From: Azadirachta indica
Taxonomy: Eukaryota; Streptophyta; Magnoliopsida; Sapindales; Meliaceae
DNA: 64,000 nucleotides
Assembly (NCBI GenBank): GCA_022749755.1
Contig: CM040452.1
Span: 21,842,350 to 21,906,349, forward strand
Direction: 5' to 3'
The notes below the pieces were generated by a model that was given only the letters and a program-made list of their open reading frames with translations, was not told where the DNA came from and ran no database searches. The translations under genes were made by a program, and so were the position numbers. Positions 50,896 through 63,455 of this stretch are shown here, in pieces. Position 1 is the stretch's first letter, and every line of letters starts with the position of its first letter.

Positions 50896-52914
50896 ATGGG
50901 CTTTGGCCAATACTGTCTCTGGTTTTTAGTGTTGATAGAATTCTCAATTTTAGTCGGTTCATCACTTAGTGAAAAGTGTCAGGCCGATGGACCTGTAATA
51001 AGCGTAACCAAGTCTCTGTCTTTCCCAGATTTCAGGCTAGACAATTCCAGAAGTTTTGATGATGTAGTAAAGCTGTTAGGAAGCGCCAAGTTGTCAAATG
51101 AAAAAGGTGCTGTACAAATTCCTGACGAAACCCAAGCTTTTGATCTCAGACATCAAGCTGGCAGAGCCATATACTCTTCTCCTGTTCGCCTGCTGGATCC
51201 GGTCACCGGGACCCCCGGTTCTTTCCGAACTACGTTTTCTTTTCAATTCAGCAATGTAAGCTACGGATTCAATTCGTCTGCTTACGGTGGCAGCGGCCTC
51301 ACTTTCATTATAGTCCCTGACGAGTTCACTGTGGGAAGATCAGGTCCATGGTTAGGCATGCTCAATGATGCCTGCCGGGACGATTACAAAGCTGTTGCTA
51401 TTGAATTTGACACCCGTCACAATCCTGAATTCGGAGACCCGAACGATAACCATGTCGGCATCAATTTGGGGAGCATCGTTTCTAGCAAAGTTGTTAATGC
51501 TTCTGATGTAGGAATATTGCTTAAGGATGGTTCTGTTCACAGAGCTTGGATTAGATACGACGGTACACGCAGATGGATGGACGTACGGCTTGGATCAGAT
51601 GGCCAGGATTTCCCTTCAAATCCCATCTTCTCTGGTCCTTTAGATATCTCTCCATTTCTGAATGAGTACATGTTTGTAGGATTCTCAGCGTCTACAGGAA
51701 ATATGACGCAAATTCACAGCGTACTGTCGTGGAACTTCTCGTCTACAAGCCATGCTGTTCTACGCTTTCCATCTACAGAAACGTGTGAGAATAAGATAAT
51801 GCTTCAGAATGCTAGCAGTCAGGGAGTTCAGAGAAACTCTAACTCAGAACCGCCCCATGGTTTCTTGATATTTATTGCTGTTGCTGTGCTAGCTCTAGGA
51901 GTCTTTCTCACTATGTACTGCATCAGCAGAAGGAAAAGCAAGAACAAGTTGAAGTCTATTGTACTGCTAGAGAAAAAGCAGAGACCAAGGCCTCCAAACA
52001 AGCCTCGGAGATTCACACTTTCTGAACTTTCAGCAGCAACTCGAGCATTCAGCGAGTTAGAAGCACTGGGTAGTGATTACAGAGGCGTTTACTACAGAGG
52101 AAAGCTTACGAATGGTTGCCAAGTCGCTGTTAAGCGATTCTGTTCACAGTTTCTGAGCTCACAGCAGGGATTAGACAGACGTAGACTGCTCAAAGAAATT
52201 GGTGCAATTAGTCGTGTTCGTCACCCCCATTTGGTTCCCGTCAGAGGATGGTGCTATGATAATCGGCAGACAATGGTTGTTTATCATTTTTATACGAATG
52301 GAAGTCTTGATAAATGGCTATTTGGTGTAGGAGTTCTTCCTTGGACTCGGCGTCTAAAGGTTGTCAAAGATGTTTCAGAAGCGCTTAGTTTCCTCCATTC
52401 CAAGGGATTGGCTCACAAGAACATGAAAACTAGCAGTGTGTTTCTTGATGTTAGCTTCCGAGCTTTATTAGGCGATTTCGGGTTTGTTCTTTCGGCAATA
52501 GAATCAAGACGTTTCGAGGCAGCAGTGAGCCAGAAAGCTGATGTTTTTGAGTTTGGGATATTTGTGCTGGAAGTTGTTTCAGGGAGAAGAAGATTAGACA
52601 AAGAAGTAAGCGTAGAAGAGAAAGATTTGTTAGATTTTGCGTGGAGAATGCATGAATGTCATGAGAAAATGAAAGTGGTGGATGGAAGAATGGGTTCGTT
52701 GGTTAACTTAGAACAAGCCATTAGAGTTTTGGAAATTGGATTGCTTTGTACTGTAAATGAGACGCAAGGTAGGCCGTCAATGGAGGATTTGGTAGAGTTT
52801 CTAAATCTGAAAAAGGATCCGCCGGAGCTGCCACCAAATCGACCTGTTGCTCTGTTCCCTTACAATAGTACCACTGGCCTTTGCACTGGCTATTCTTGTG
52901 CTCCTTTCAAGTGA
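50896..52914 (+). CDS. L-type lectin-domain receptor-like kinase, probable pseudokinase
   Basis: A single-exon gene of 672 residues, as usual for L-type lectin receptor kinases. It has a signal peptide (about 1-26), a legume-lectin domain (about 40-280; GGSGLTFIIVPDE, AIEFDTRHNPEFGDPNDNH, the latter with metal-site Asp/Asn), a transmembrane helix (about 322-345), and a cytoplasmic kinase-like domain. The lectin part resembles clade VIII. The kinase is degenerate. The Gly-loop is GSDYRGVYY. Lys413 in VAVKRF is kept. HRD is replaced by HKN (507-509), losing the catalytic Asp. DFG (527-529) is kept, but the activation segment is cut short, with no GTxGYLAPE motif before KADVFEFG. Catalysis is therefore unlikely; a scaffold or co-receptor role is inference. 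The frame can extend two codons further upstream, but the first ATG is at 50896. Confidence 0.9.
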   Translation: MGFGQYCLWFLVLIEFSILVGSSLSEKCQADGPVISVTKSLSFPDFRLDNSRSFDDVVKLLGSAKLSNEKGAVQIPDETQAFDLRHQAGRAIYSSPVRLLDPVTGTPGSFRTTFSFQFSNVSYGFNSSAYGGSGLTFIIVPDEFTVGRSGPWLGMLNDACRDDYKAVAIEFDTRHNPEFGDPNDNHVGINLGSIVSSKVVNASDVGILLKDGSVHRAWIRYDGTRRWMDVRLGSDGQDFPSNPIFSGPLDISPFLNEYMFVGFSASTGNMTQIHSVLSWNFSSTSHAVLRFPSTETCENKIMLQNASSQGVQRNSNSEPPHGFLIFIAVAVLALGVFLTMYCISRRKSKNKLKSIVLLEKKQRPRPPNKPRRFTLSELSAATRAFSELEALGSDYRGVYYRGKLTNGCQVAVKRFCSQFLSSQQGLDRRRLLKEIGAISRVRHPHLVPVRGWCYDNRQTMVVYHFYTNGSLDKWLFGVGVLPWTRRLKVVKDVSEALSFLHSKGLAHKNMKTSSVFLDVSFRALLGDFGFVLSAIESRRFEAAVSQKADVFEFGIFVLEVVSGRRRLDKEVSVEEKDLLDFAWRMHECHEKMKVVDGRMGSLVNLEQAIRVLEIGLLCTVNETQGRPSMEDLVEFLNLKKDPPELPPNRPVALFPYNSTTGLCTGYSCAPFK

Positions 52915-54397
52915 GTGCTCGTGTGAAAGTAAAACTAGCTGTATCGTCAGCCGAAGGGGCTAGTAAAATGTACATTTCCCGTTTGTGGGAAATGCTTTAG
53001 GCTCGTAGTTTGTTCCAAATGTTTGATAAGAAAGTTTGTCGCTATGAGCAATAAGATAATTGTATGTATTAGTTATATGTTCCTACCTATCTCTGTTGTC
53101 TAGTTACAATTATATGAGAATACTTATACCCACGTTGTTTGATGTGCCTAACCTAATCTAACAGTGCCTACCCACCATATTCTATTATCTCTCTAATAAT
53201 TAAATTTTAAAATTGGGAAAAGATGAGATGGTATTCTTCAAAAGTATTATGGTCTGACCCAAACATGACTTGGTAGAATTTTAAATAAAAACATCATTTA
53301 TAAATACAACATTTAAAATTTTAACGATAACCACCAATTTACTGTCATTACTTGAATTCTTTGAAACAATTGGAGAACAATAATCAAATTAATTATTTTT
53401 TTTAATACACTAAATAAATTAATAAAGGCACTGTTAAAGAATAAATACTTTTAGAGTTTGAAGAAATGGACATATACTTTCCTTAATCTTAGAGTTGACC
53501 GGTTAAATTATTATTATTTTCATTTTTGAATTTTAATAAAATAATAAATCATGATATAATTATTTCAATCATAACAATTTAGTTCCTATTATTTAAAACA
53601 TATACTAAAGATTAAAAATTTCTTCATAAAAATAAAATTTTTAATATATTCTTTTAAATAGATATATAACATATAAAAATAAAAAGCTCAAAATATTTCA
53701 TTTAAAGTTTTATAATTAAATAACAATTTATTATTCAGAAAATGAAAGAGGAAAGTTAAAAATATTTTAGCATATATTTTGATAAACTTATTGTTAAAAT
53801 TTTTTTCACAATAATTTTTTTTAAATTTTTTTTAACATAATAAATTAAAAAACAATTTTAACGTTTTAATTCTTTGTATATGCTGTGAATAATAGGGACT
53901 AAATGGTTATTAGTAAAAAAATTATATCTTATTTAGTTAGTTTATTAAAATAGATGAATTTATATTATTAATTTAAAATTTTTTTAGTATTGATCTATTT
54001 TTTCAAACTTAAAGAGTATTTGTTAGTTTTTTATTAATAAATTATAAAATTTTCTAATTATCAATTTTTCTGTTTGATTATGTAAACAGTGATGGATAGA
54101 CGGGTGAGAGTGTGGCCCACCAAATTTTACTGTAGAAGCTCAGCCCATGAGCAATTTTTTTTTACGCAACGTAAGGAAATATGCAGCCGGAAATATGTGG
54201 CCCATGAAATGAGGCAGCCCAGCACATGAACAGAGTCTTAATTTTCTTGGAGAGAAAGATTGGATTGAAGACATCAAATCACTAATTAAAACAGGGGGAA
54301 GTTAGAAAGGTTTATCTAGGGTTTTGTTAATTTACTATTCATTTCTTATAGTGATTCAGAAACGTACGTGAAATAGACAACAACACATTGCTAAACC
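52915..54397. other. AT-rich intergenic region
   Basis: Receptor 3' flank, then very AT-rich DNA without coding signs (53.2-54.1 kb), then the promoter and leader region of the stomatin-like gene. AGGGTTTTG near 54.32 kb may be part of its leader. Confidence 0.5.
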
Positions 54398-57354
54398 ATG
54401 TGGAAATCCAATTCCGCCCTGAAATCTCTTAGATTTTTACAGCAATCCTCTACCATTAGTTCCAGAAAAATCTCTTATTTGATTGCCAAGCACCCCAATT
54501 CAACAACGCTCCGCCGCATCATCTAACTTCACCTCTATTCGCCACCGCCTTCCGCCATCTCCGCACTGGCCGAGATCCCGGTCTCAACTACGAGATAATT
54601 CCTCCGGTAAACTGGGGCATTCGAATTGTGCCGGAGAAGAAAGCTTATGTTATTGAGCGATTCGGTAAATACGTTAAGACGCTTCCATCAGGAATTCATT
54701 TCTTGATTCCGTTTGTGGATCGAATTGCTTACGTGCATTCTCTCAAGGAAGAAGCGATTCCGATTCCCGATCAGTCTGCTATTACTAAGGACAATGTTAG
54801 TATTTTGATTGATGGCGTTCTATATGTTAAGATTGTGGACCCTAAGCTTGCGTCTTATGGCGTTGAGAATCCTATTTATGCTGTTATTCAGCTTGCCCAG
54901 ACTACGATGCGTAGTGAGCTTGGTAAGATTACTCTTGATAAGACTTTTGAGGAAAGAGATACTCTTAATGAGAAGATTGTGGTAATTACTCTTTACTCTT
55001 GCAAGTATGCATTTTCTTGAATTATTAGCTTGATTCAATTTTAATTTAATTCCTCTACGTGGGAGTAATGTGTAATTGGAAGGGAGAAAAAGAGCAATGA
55101 TTATATGCAAATGGAATTACTGTCTCAGGAGGCCATCAATGTGGCTGCAAAAGACTGGGGTCTCCAGTGTCTACGATATGAAATAAGTGAGTTTATTTTT
55201 GTCTAACTTTCTTTCCTTGGTATATTTTGTTCTTGTCAGTGTACCTATGTTTTACTTATCTTTCCGTTTTGAAACACTTTTCTTGCATTTATTTTTCCAG
55301 GGGACATATCTCCACCTCGTGGAGTGAGGGCTGCTATGGAGATGCAAGCCGAAGCTGAGCGTAAAAAGAGAGCTCAAATTCTGGAATCTGAAGGTAATGT
55401 AGTTATTTGCCATTTTAGTTCTTTTTGAGGTGAAATTTTGTATCCTAACATAGGGCGTTGCAATAATTTTGCGGCTTATTTGGCTACAAACTTGTCTGAA
55501 ATAGTGAATCTTTGGATATTCAGTCAGGCAGCCTTGTGTTGTGTATGCATGCTTATGATTTCGATTTATCTTTGCAGGAGAAAGACAGGCAAACATCAAT
55601 ATTGCAGATGGTAAGAAAAATGCAGTGATCTTAGAATCAGAAGCTGCAAGGATGGATCAGGTGAACAGGGCACAAGGTTGGTTACTTTGTTTTTTTTTTT
55701 TTTTTTTTGGGTCTAAATTTAGCATGTTATATATTTATGATGCCCAACAGAGCTTGCAGGAGCACTTTTGCACCTGGATATGCTAGTCTAAGAGGACAGA
55801 GTTCGGGGCACTGAGATGCTAAAATCTACTATAAATATTTTCACAAAATAATAGATGTTGCAAGTGCCTGAATGTGGTTGAATGTCAGACATTATTTTTA
55901 TAAGGAAGTTTGTTTTTATTGAAGTTGCTTGTTCATTTCTCTTGTACAGTCTAGTAGCTAATTTCTATCATAAACTCTTGTGTGAATTCTCTATTCTATT
56001 TCTGACCATGAATATTTTTGGTTTTGAAAATTGTATGAATCTTGATGCTTCCATACTGGGGTAGATTTGTTACTCCTATTCTTAACATCTTAAATATTCC
56101 TGTGTGACTTTAACAGGTGAAGCAGAAGCTATAATTGCTAAAGCACAGGCAACTGCTAAAGGTCTAGCCATGGTATCTCAAGCGCTAAAGGAAAATGGGG
56201 GAGTAGAGGTAAGTTTTGGTCCTCTCGAGTTCATATGTGGTAACTTAGATTTCATGCTTGACTTGCTTGTTTACTAAAATGGAATAGAAACTCTGGTAAC
56301 ATATGTGAATTTTTAACTGGTTTTATTTTGTGGTGTGACTTCTCATAACTTGCATATTGTTTATTAGCTTGACTCCTAAGTCCACTGAGATTACAGCAGC
56401 TCTTTCATGTTGGACTTATTTGTGGTTTAGAATGGTCTAAACTCTAAACACCACACTTTTGATGATTCTGCTGTGAAATTGTGAGTTATATTCTCCACAT
56501 ATAATCATTTGTTGTCATATCTGTATGCATTTGTAGCTAGTATGGTTGTAGATGATGGTTTCTCCAGGTCAGTGTGGAGATGGGAGGATGTTATGAACTG
56601 ATACATTCTCTTGCTAATAATAAGTTCACATCACTGCAGCTTCCTGCCTGTGCATTAACAATAATTGAAAAAAAAGGGGGGGAGGGAGATTAATCAAACA
56701 TTGTTTTCCCAACTGCTTATTCTTGAGGCAGTACTGTATTCAATATTTGAATGATGATGGTGGTGCTTAGGGTGAAGCATTTGCGACAATTTTTTGAAAT
56801 TTCAATTTATTGATTCTGAAGATCGTGTTTTTCAGTTCAGACATATTCATTATACCAATATTATGCTTATCTGTAATTTAGATTGAGCTTGAGATTGTGG
56901 TATGATTTGCAGGCAGCAAGTTTGAGAATCGCTGAACAATATATTCAGGCATTTAGTAATATTGCGAAGGAGGTAAAAGAACCAATCTATCCTATAATTG
57001 CCAGTATTGCTGTGCTGCTGATTTGCGGTAAATATATTCTGATGCTTGCTCTTCTACCCTTTTTTTTCTCCTTTTCCATTGTTTTGTCAGGGTACCACAA
57101 TGTTACTTCCTAGTGCCACGTCCAATCCTGCCAGCATGATAGCTCAAGCTCTCACGATGTACAAAAGCCTAGTCAGTAACATGCCTTATGATGCTTCTCA
57201 CGAATCCTCTTCTCCTAGTTTATTAGGAGAAGTAAAGACTGATGCTCCATCTGAAGAATCTGGGGACGATAGCCCCCCAACTTCAAGGACATCTGATACG
57301 GGTCGCATTAGTGAACCTGGATTTTCACTTCAGAGCCCCAAGAAAAGAGAATAG
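54398..57354 (+). CDS. mitochondrial stomatin-like protein (STOML2/SLP type), frame break in exon 1
   Basis: Exons 54398-54981, 55129-55186, 55301-55393, 55578-55676, 56117-56208, 56913-56972 and 57091-57354 are in phase from about 54.5 kb on. The SPFH protein has [37 protein letters not shown], the coiled-coil segment [19 protein letters not shown], and [19 protein letters not shown]. It is expected to scaffold inner-membrane complexes together with prohibitin-like partners. Problem: the plausible start at 54398 ([18 protein letters not shown], a mitochondrial-type presequence) runs in another frame and stops at TAA 54522-54524. The main frame is open through [11 protein letters not shown] but has no ATG before the conserved core. 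One base appears to be missing between the presequence and about 54.55 kb, by mutation or assembly error. About 400 residues if repaired. Confidence 0.85.
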
Positions 57355-59007
57355 GGTTGATACTACACGATCCTAGCATTTTAAGTGAATCAGATATGTT
57401 AGTGGCTTTCGTCAATTGTTAAGTTCTGTTTTTTAACTCCGGTTATAAGTTTCAAAATTCTTCAACAAGGAGAGCATAGTTTTAAAACACTGTAGCTGTT
57501 GATTGTAGAATGCTCATTCTTTTTACCCGAAGTTGTATGCGGATGTCTTTTTGGTGATAGAAAAGCAAAAAATTGATTCGGAACTTGTGTTTACTGCTAT
57601 AATTGTACAAGATCAATTACTGTTACATACAATTATGTTTCAAATTAAATGTTTTACCTTACATGTTAGATTTTTTAAATTTGATGTAGAATTTTGTGAG
57701 TTTGATATTACTAAAACAAACAGATCTAAATATATCGTAGTCAGAATGTTAGATTTGCTCTTTGGACCATTATTTGTTTTAGATAATAGATTTATTTTAG
57801 AGTTATCTTAGTGGGTGCTTGTAAGATAATAGATTTGAGCTAACATTCTTTTAAAATTAATCTCCAATCTCAGCGGTGGTTTTCCAAAATATGTTTGACT
57901 TGAATGTCAGTAATATTGCAAGGAAATGACAAGTTTTCTGTTTTCTTTTCTTTCAACGTGGTCTTGAAGACTTAGAAATTTGGCAGAAATAACTTATTAA
58001 ATCTTTAAAATTTGACAAAATACAAATATATTTGTCTGAATTACATTAATAAAATAAATAATAATATTATTTTACAGCATAATGATATTCTTTATATTTT
58101 TATTTTTAGTAAATAAAGAATATTAAATTATTAATATATCATAAAATAAATAATTATATTTTAATTAGAATATATTAATAAATATTTAATTTTTAATATG
58201 TTATAAAATAATATTTATTATTGTTAATTTTTAGTTAAGAGTTTAAAAGTAAGTTTAATTTTCTTATAAAATCGATGACTAAAAAAGAGAACAAAGATAG
58301 AATTCATGGTATTCAAATATCTCGTTTTTTTTTTTTTCTCAATCGGGTAAGCTATAGCCTTCAATTATTATTTTGTGATTAGAAAAAGATCAGCTTGAAC
58401 ATGCTCCATGATTTGTCCGGAGTAATGAACAAAACTCGAACACAGACAAACAATGAGAGTTTCAAAAATTATATTGATTTTCGTGGCTCGAACCGTCTTA
58501 CAAAAAGATTATTATTAACCTGTTAATTGTATAATATTCTTTAGTTTTTTTTTTTTTCTGAATACTATTTTTATTTATATCGTTTAAGTTCTCCGATTTG
58601 CATTTCGATTAGAATTTTGAATGCAGGTAGCCATGCACGATTGAAGCACACTGAAAAACATATACGTTCATCCATATATGCTTTCTCGAAGAGAATATTT
58701 AACTAATTTATTTTTTTTTGAAAAAAAAAAAAAGAGCTGTAAATTGATATCTTAAACACATATATACAAAGGAAAATAAATGCAATTTCCCATAGACCAA
58801 AATTCTGAATTAAGTTCCAACGTTAACAGATAATTTTCTTTCTTTTTAAGAAAGAGAACTATGAAACCCCAAATTAAAGAGACGAGACCAGGAACTCATG
58901 ATCTCTTCAACCTCAACTCTGGCCAATCCTGAACCTGATATTAATTACATCTCTTAACCTAAAAGGAGATCAAGAAAATTAAGAGATAATTAAATTAATA
59001 ATTAGAA
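57355..59007. other. intergenic region
   Basis: 3' flanks of the stomatin-like gene (+) and of the Kazal gene (-). AT-rich, with poly-T runs near 58.33 and 58.55 kb. The open frame at 57.5-57.8 kb (+) is low in complexity and has no family features. Confidence 0.5.
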
Positions 59008-59379
59008 TTAGAAGAGACCAAACAGGACGGAAATTCCAATAATGATCAGCCACACAATATGCACCAAAAGCAATGCCTGTGCAGATAATGAAGCAGTTCC
59101 CCCATTATTTCCAACTTCACAGAATCCCATTTTGGCCACTTGGGCTCCGGCGCAACGTGCCTCTTGGCAACCACACCAGTATGTCACGCCGTTTGCGCCG
59201 CACACAGGATCCGTCGTGAAGCATTTGACAGGACAGGAAACTCGTCTGTCTGAAGCAGCACAAACATTTGGTGCAGTGTCTGATCGGACGGTCGGGAATG
59301 ACCTCAGATTGGGGCTGAGGATTGATATTACAAGAAAGAAAAGTGATAATGATGATCTTGAGAATGTCAAGAACATCAT
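59008..59379 (-). CDS. Kazal-type serine protease inhibitor-like protein with hydrophobic tail
   Basis: A single-exon frame of 123 residues with two adjacent ATG codons at its start. An N-terminal signal peptide (about 1-28) leads to a Kazal-like module: VSCPVKCFTTDPVCGANGV, TYWCGCQEARCAGAQVA and GFCEVG. The PVCGxxGxTYxCGC pattern is typical of the few plant Kazal-type inhibitors. The C-terminus has a small-residue stretch (GNNGGTASLS) followed by about 22 hydrophobic residues, which fits a GPI-anchor signal or a single membrane anchor. Role inferred: extracellular or cell-surface inhibition of serine proteases. No lesions seen. Confidence 0.85.
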   Translation of the reverse strand: MMFLTFSRSSLSLFFLVISILSPNLRSFPTVRSDTAPNVCAASDRRVSCPVKCFTTDPVCGANGVTYWCGCQEARCAGAQVAKMGFCEVGNNGGTASLSAQALLLVHIVWLIIIGISVLFGLF

Positions 59380-62300
59380 CGTGAGATTTTGGTTTGGGGT
59401 TTTTCGTTAAAGGCGAGCTTAAAAAAGCTCGCCTATCTGAGTCAAAGTTTAATTGTTAATGAAGAAACCAATCAAACACAAAAACAAATTAATGAAATTA
59501 TCAAATCATGGGAAGTGGAATGTGAACGTATACACAAGTGGTTAGTTTTGTGTTTCCTTTGGTTCGTTGCTGGCTAGGTACAAGAAAACATCTTCGTCTG
59601 TCTAAAAAAAGAACCACTTCAATGGTTGTGCTCTGCTCTCATCATGACTTGTTAAAGAACAAGTCAAATATGCTTTGTTTTTGTTAGCCAGCAGCTCATC
59701 AGCCCACCAAATTAATCTGCTTCTTCGTTATATATCAACCTCTGTTTTTTTCTTTTCTTTTTTCATTAATTAATATTCATTTATTATTTTTTTAGATGGG
59801 AATTATCTATTATTGACATTTTGCATATATATATATATATATATTTTGTATTCTTCGTATTGTACTTGTGGTTGAATATATATGGACACATATAAACATT
59901 TTGACAGCTGGCTCAAGTTGTGATATTTAGCACGGGAATCAAACTCTGTTTCTGCTCGATTTTAACCTGGATTGGTAAATGGACTTAGGATCCTCTCAGC
60001 ATCTAACTACTTTTTCAAGAGATTCTCAAACCTACGCACGTAATTAAAACATTAATTTTAAACTTAAAAACTTCATTACTCCTCCCTATTTATATAAAAC
60101 CTTATATATATATATATATACATATAAAATTAATTATACAAACTAATTAATTGATGTGGTAGTATCACGTGTCCATATTGATCAAACTCTGATAATAAAA
60201 TATACAAATACCATTGCATGCATGCAAGCTAGCGTAAGTGCAAGTGCGACAAGAAACTTTTGCAAAATTATTGATAGTTCCATCTTTTAATCCTCACTCC
60301 TAATTTAATTTTGGTATCTTAATTAAATATTATTAATTAATTAATTGATAAGAGTTGAAATTTCTTTTATTCATATATAAGAAAAGTTTGGTGAATTAAT
60401 TAACGTCGTGTCGTGTCGTGTCGTGTCGATTCAACATTAATTTATTATCTCTTCTTTAGGTTTCTGTTTGATTGTACGTACATACTTATATGTTATCTAT
60501 GTTACCAAATAATTGGGATAAAATCAGTTTTATACTCTAATGTCTCCCTCATTTTTGCCCATCCACGTGTATCTTTAATTTAATTCATTAACGATTACAA
60601 GGCAAGTTTTTCTTTTTCTTTGATTCATAATGTGCTCTTGAATTTTGCCTTTATCGATTCATCCTATTTAAATTTGCTCTCAAATTTATCACATTTTAAG
60701 GTGCTTCAATCTTAAACTTCTTTTGTTTTTTAGGCATAATTCAAATGATTTGAAATATATTTGATGCTAATTTTTATATTATTTTAAATTCAAATATCAG
60801 TAGAGAGTACATTAAAGGCTTAATGTTTCACATATGAAAAAACTTTTTTCTCTTTAAATTTAAATTATTTGATAATTAATTTGTATGAAATATTAAAAAG
60901 TTTATTTCTTAATTAAACTATATCTGAGTAATAATTATTGTTATATGTACAAACTTACTTATATATATTAACTAATATAATAGTGTTATATCATTGTCAC
61001 TTATTTTATATTTTTGTGAAAGTAAAATAAAATAAATCATATAAAATATGAAGATAATACAACATTAGTCTCCTATTAATTTGTTAGCATCAATGACATA
61101 TGCAATGATTATGCTAATTTTTAGCTGATAATATATCAGCATTGGATAAACTATATATATATATCATCTAATGGACTTAATCCTCAAGAGTCAACAGTAC
61201 TACGTTGTAGCTGATCTCTACGTACGTACGTCTTGCTCAGGTGTCAATTACATATATATATATATATATATAATAAGTACGTAAACATTGGTATTGTATC
61301 GTATCATTTTTTTTGTTATAAATATACAATTATAGATAGGTATCCAACAAAAAGCTAGAATCTTAACATAATATTTATTATCATGTTTTATAGACAAAAA
61401 ATAAAAGTAAATAAATAAATAAAAAGAAAAGCATCACTGTTAGTAATGTAAGGATGTGTTGAAAAAATTGAAGGAGGAATGGAAAAATATGTGGGAGAGA
61501 ATGAAGATTAACAATTTGATTGGTTAAATTAGGGTGAAATGAATGGAATGAATTATGAGTGTAATTTTAAATTAATACTTGAATTTTAGTTTCACCTTAA
61601 CCACTTCTTTATAAGTTTCCCCATAATTTTGTTTTAAATTAATTATTTTAGCTAGTTATTTTAATAAATTATCATATTATATATTTTAATTATTTACAAA
61701 ATTCATTTATATAATATTATTTACAATATTGAAATTTTAATTTTTAAATAATTTTAATTTATAATTATTATTGTAATATTAATTTTTTAGTTTCTAAATT
61801 TAACATCACCTTATTATAAATTTATTTAAAAAATAATTTATAATTATGAGTGTAACGTTTATTTTTGTTTTTGTTTATAAATTTAATATAATATTTTTAT
61901 AATTAGATCTATTTTTTTGGCTATTATTCTTATTATGTATAAAATATATTTGATTCTTTTATTAATTTATTTATATTTTAATACGCATGATATATACAGT
62001 TAGTCATATTTACTTGATCATTGTAATTTTAGTTTGTAATATATAAGTTAATCATCTAGTAAAAATAAATAATTTTATGGTGAAAGTTAAATTTTATTAC
62101 TATTTTAATTTTGTGAATAGTTTTATTCTTTTAAATTTTAATTTATGACAATAAATTATTAAATATGTTGATGTTTAATATCAAAATATTAAGGATAAAA
62201 TTAAATTATATTTTAAAATAAATTAATAGGTAATTAAAATTTTATTACGTAATATAAATAATTTTCAAACAAAGAATATTTTTATCCAAAAGAAAGAAAA

Positions 62301-62891
62301 TGAATTTATTTCCCTCTACAATTCCACGTTTCCATTAAACAAAATATATATATATATTTTCCATTCACTAACTTCGCCGTTTCCTTCCCTTCTTTGTTTT
62401 CATTCCTCCGACCAAACACCCGAAAGCCATTATAAGACAACTCCATATTTAGGAGACGTGGACGGCTCCATACATCTGTGAGACATCGCCGATCCATGTG
62501 TAATAATAACCTACGTACGTCGATGGGTGACAGCAATTTATACAAAAACTCAGTTGTACTAACTGTCAAAACTAACTTAGAGCAGGTAACTCTGTGGCCT
62601 GAGCCAATCATGCATGCTATCCACAGGAAAAAGTCATAACATAATATTATTTTAAGGAAATATTTAATGGCTATAGAAATTAAGCAGTCTGTTAGAACAA
62701 CAAGTGTTAGAAACTAACAAATATTTCTCCTAAATATTAGAAACTGTTTTTGCTATATTACCTTTATTCATTCCCCTTCATTTCCTCAGCCTCAATCCGT
62801 GAACTGAATCGAAAGAGAGAATTATCTTTTAGGAGTTGCATATTCGCCACCTCCCAAGACTCGCCCAAATCGTCTCTTAAACTATTCGATA
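59380..62891. other. long AT-rich intergenic region
   Basis: 3.5 kb without a supported gene. It holds TA microsatellites (about 59825-59845, 60104-60121, 61250-61271), a TCGTG pentamer repeat at about 60407-60429, and a region above 80 percent AT at 61.6-62.3 kb. A 101-residue minus-strand frame at 62306-62611 shows no family resemblance. Confidence 0.5.
60407..60429. repeat. (TCGTG)n pentanucleotide repeat
   Basis: About four and a half TCGTG units in AT-rich intergenic DNA, seen directly. Confidence 0.85.
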
Positions 62892-63455
62892 ATGGGAGGC
62901 TGTGCGAGCAAACCCAAGGAGTTTGAGAACCGTCCAGGCTCCGCCCCTGCTGAGGCTCCAGCTGCCAGCCTTGAGAAGGCTGATTCCGTGGCCGATGTCC
63001 AGGTAATTAATAAATCAAAACCATTAATAATACAGAACATTAGCTCAGATACATACAAATCTCTCTCTCTATGTATATAATGCTGTGACTGTGATTGTGA
63101 CAATAGTATACAAATTACTTATTTCATCAATGTCAATATATATTTGATACATGTATGCATGCAGGAGAAAGCGAATGGAGGTGAAAATAAGAACGAGAAC
63201 GAAGCACCTTTGGTAGATCTTTCTGATGAACCCAGAAAGGAGGAGGCCGAAGAGTCATCCAAGACCGAGGATGCTAATGCAGAAACTGCACAAAACAAAA
63301 CTGAAGAAGCCAAAGTCACTGCAGAAGTAACTGCGAGGAAGGTTGAGGCTGTTGCCGTTGGGGTTGAGCCAACCGAGAAAGATAAAGCTGATAAATCAGA
63401 TGATCCTACAAGCTCAGTGAAAGACAAAACTGATGCACCTCTAGTCTCCGTTTGA
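62892..63455 (+). CDS. small acidic protein with N-myristoylation/S-acylation motif, unknown function
   Basis: Two exons, 62892-63002 and 63165-63455, give 133 residues. The start MGGCASKPKEF is a strong dual-lipidation signal: Gly2 for myristoylation and Cys4 for S-acylation, implying plasma-membrane or endomembrane attachment. The rest is Glu/Ala/Lys-rich, highly charged and probably disordered (for example NENEAPLVDLSDEPRKEE), ending KTDAPLVSV. No catalytic domain is visible. Similar short MGGCASK proteins occur in plants without assigned function. The preceding leader is normal 5' UTR-like DNA. Confidence 0.82.

Noticed and set aside
58485..58520. tRNA B-box-like GGCTCGAACC motif
   Set aside because: No A box, acceptor stem or cloverleaf can be formed around it.
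62306..62611. 101-codon minus-strand ORF
   Set aside because: No family resemblance, no promoter-like context, and neighbouring DNA is non-coding in character.
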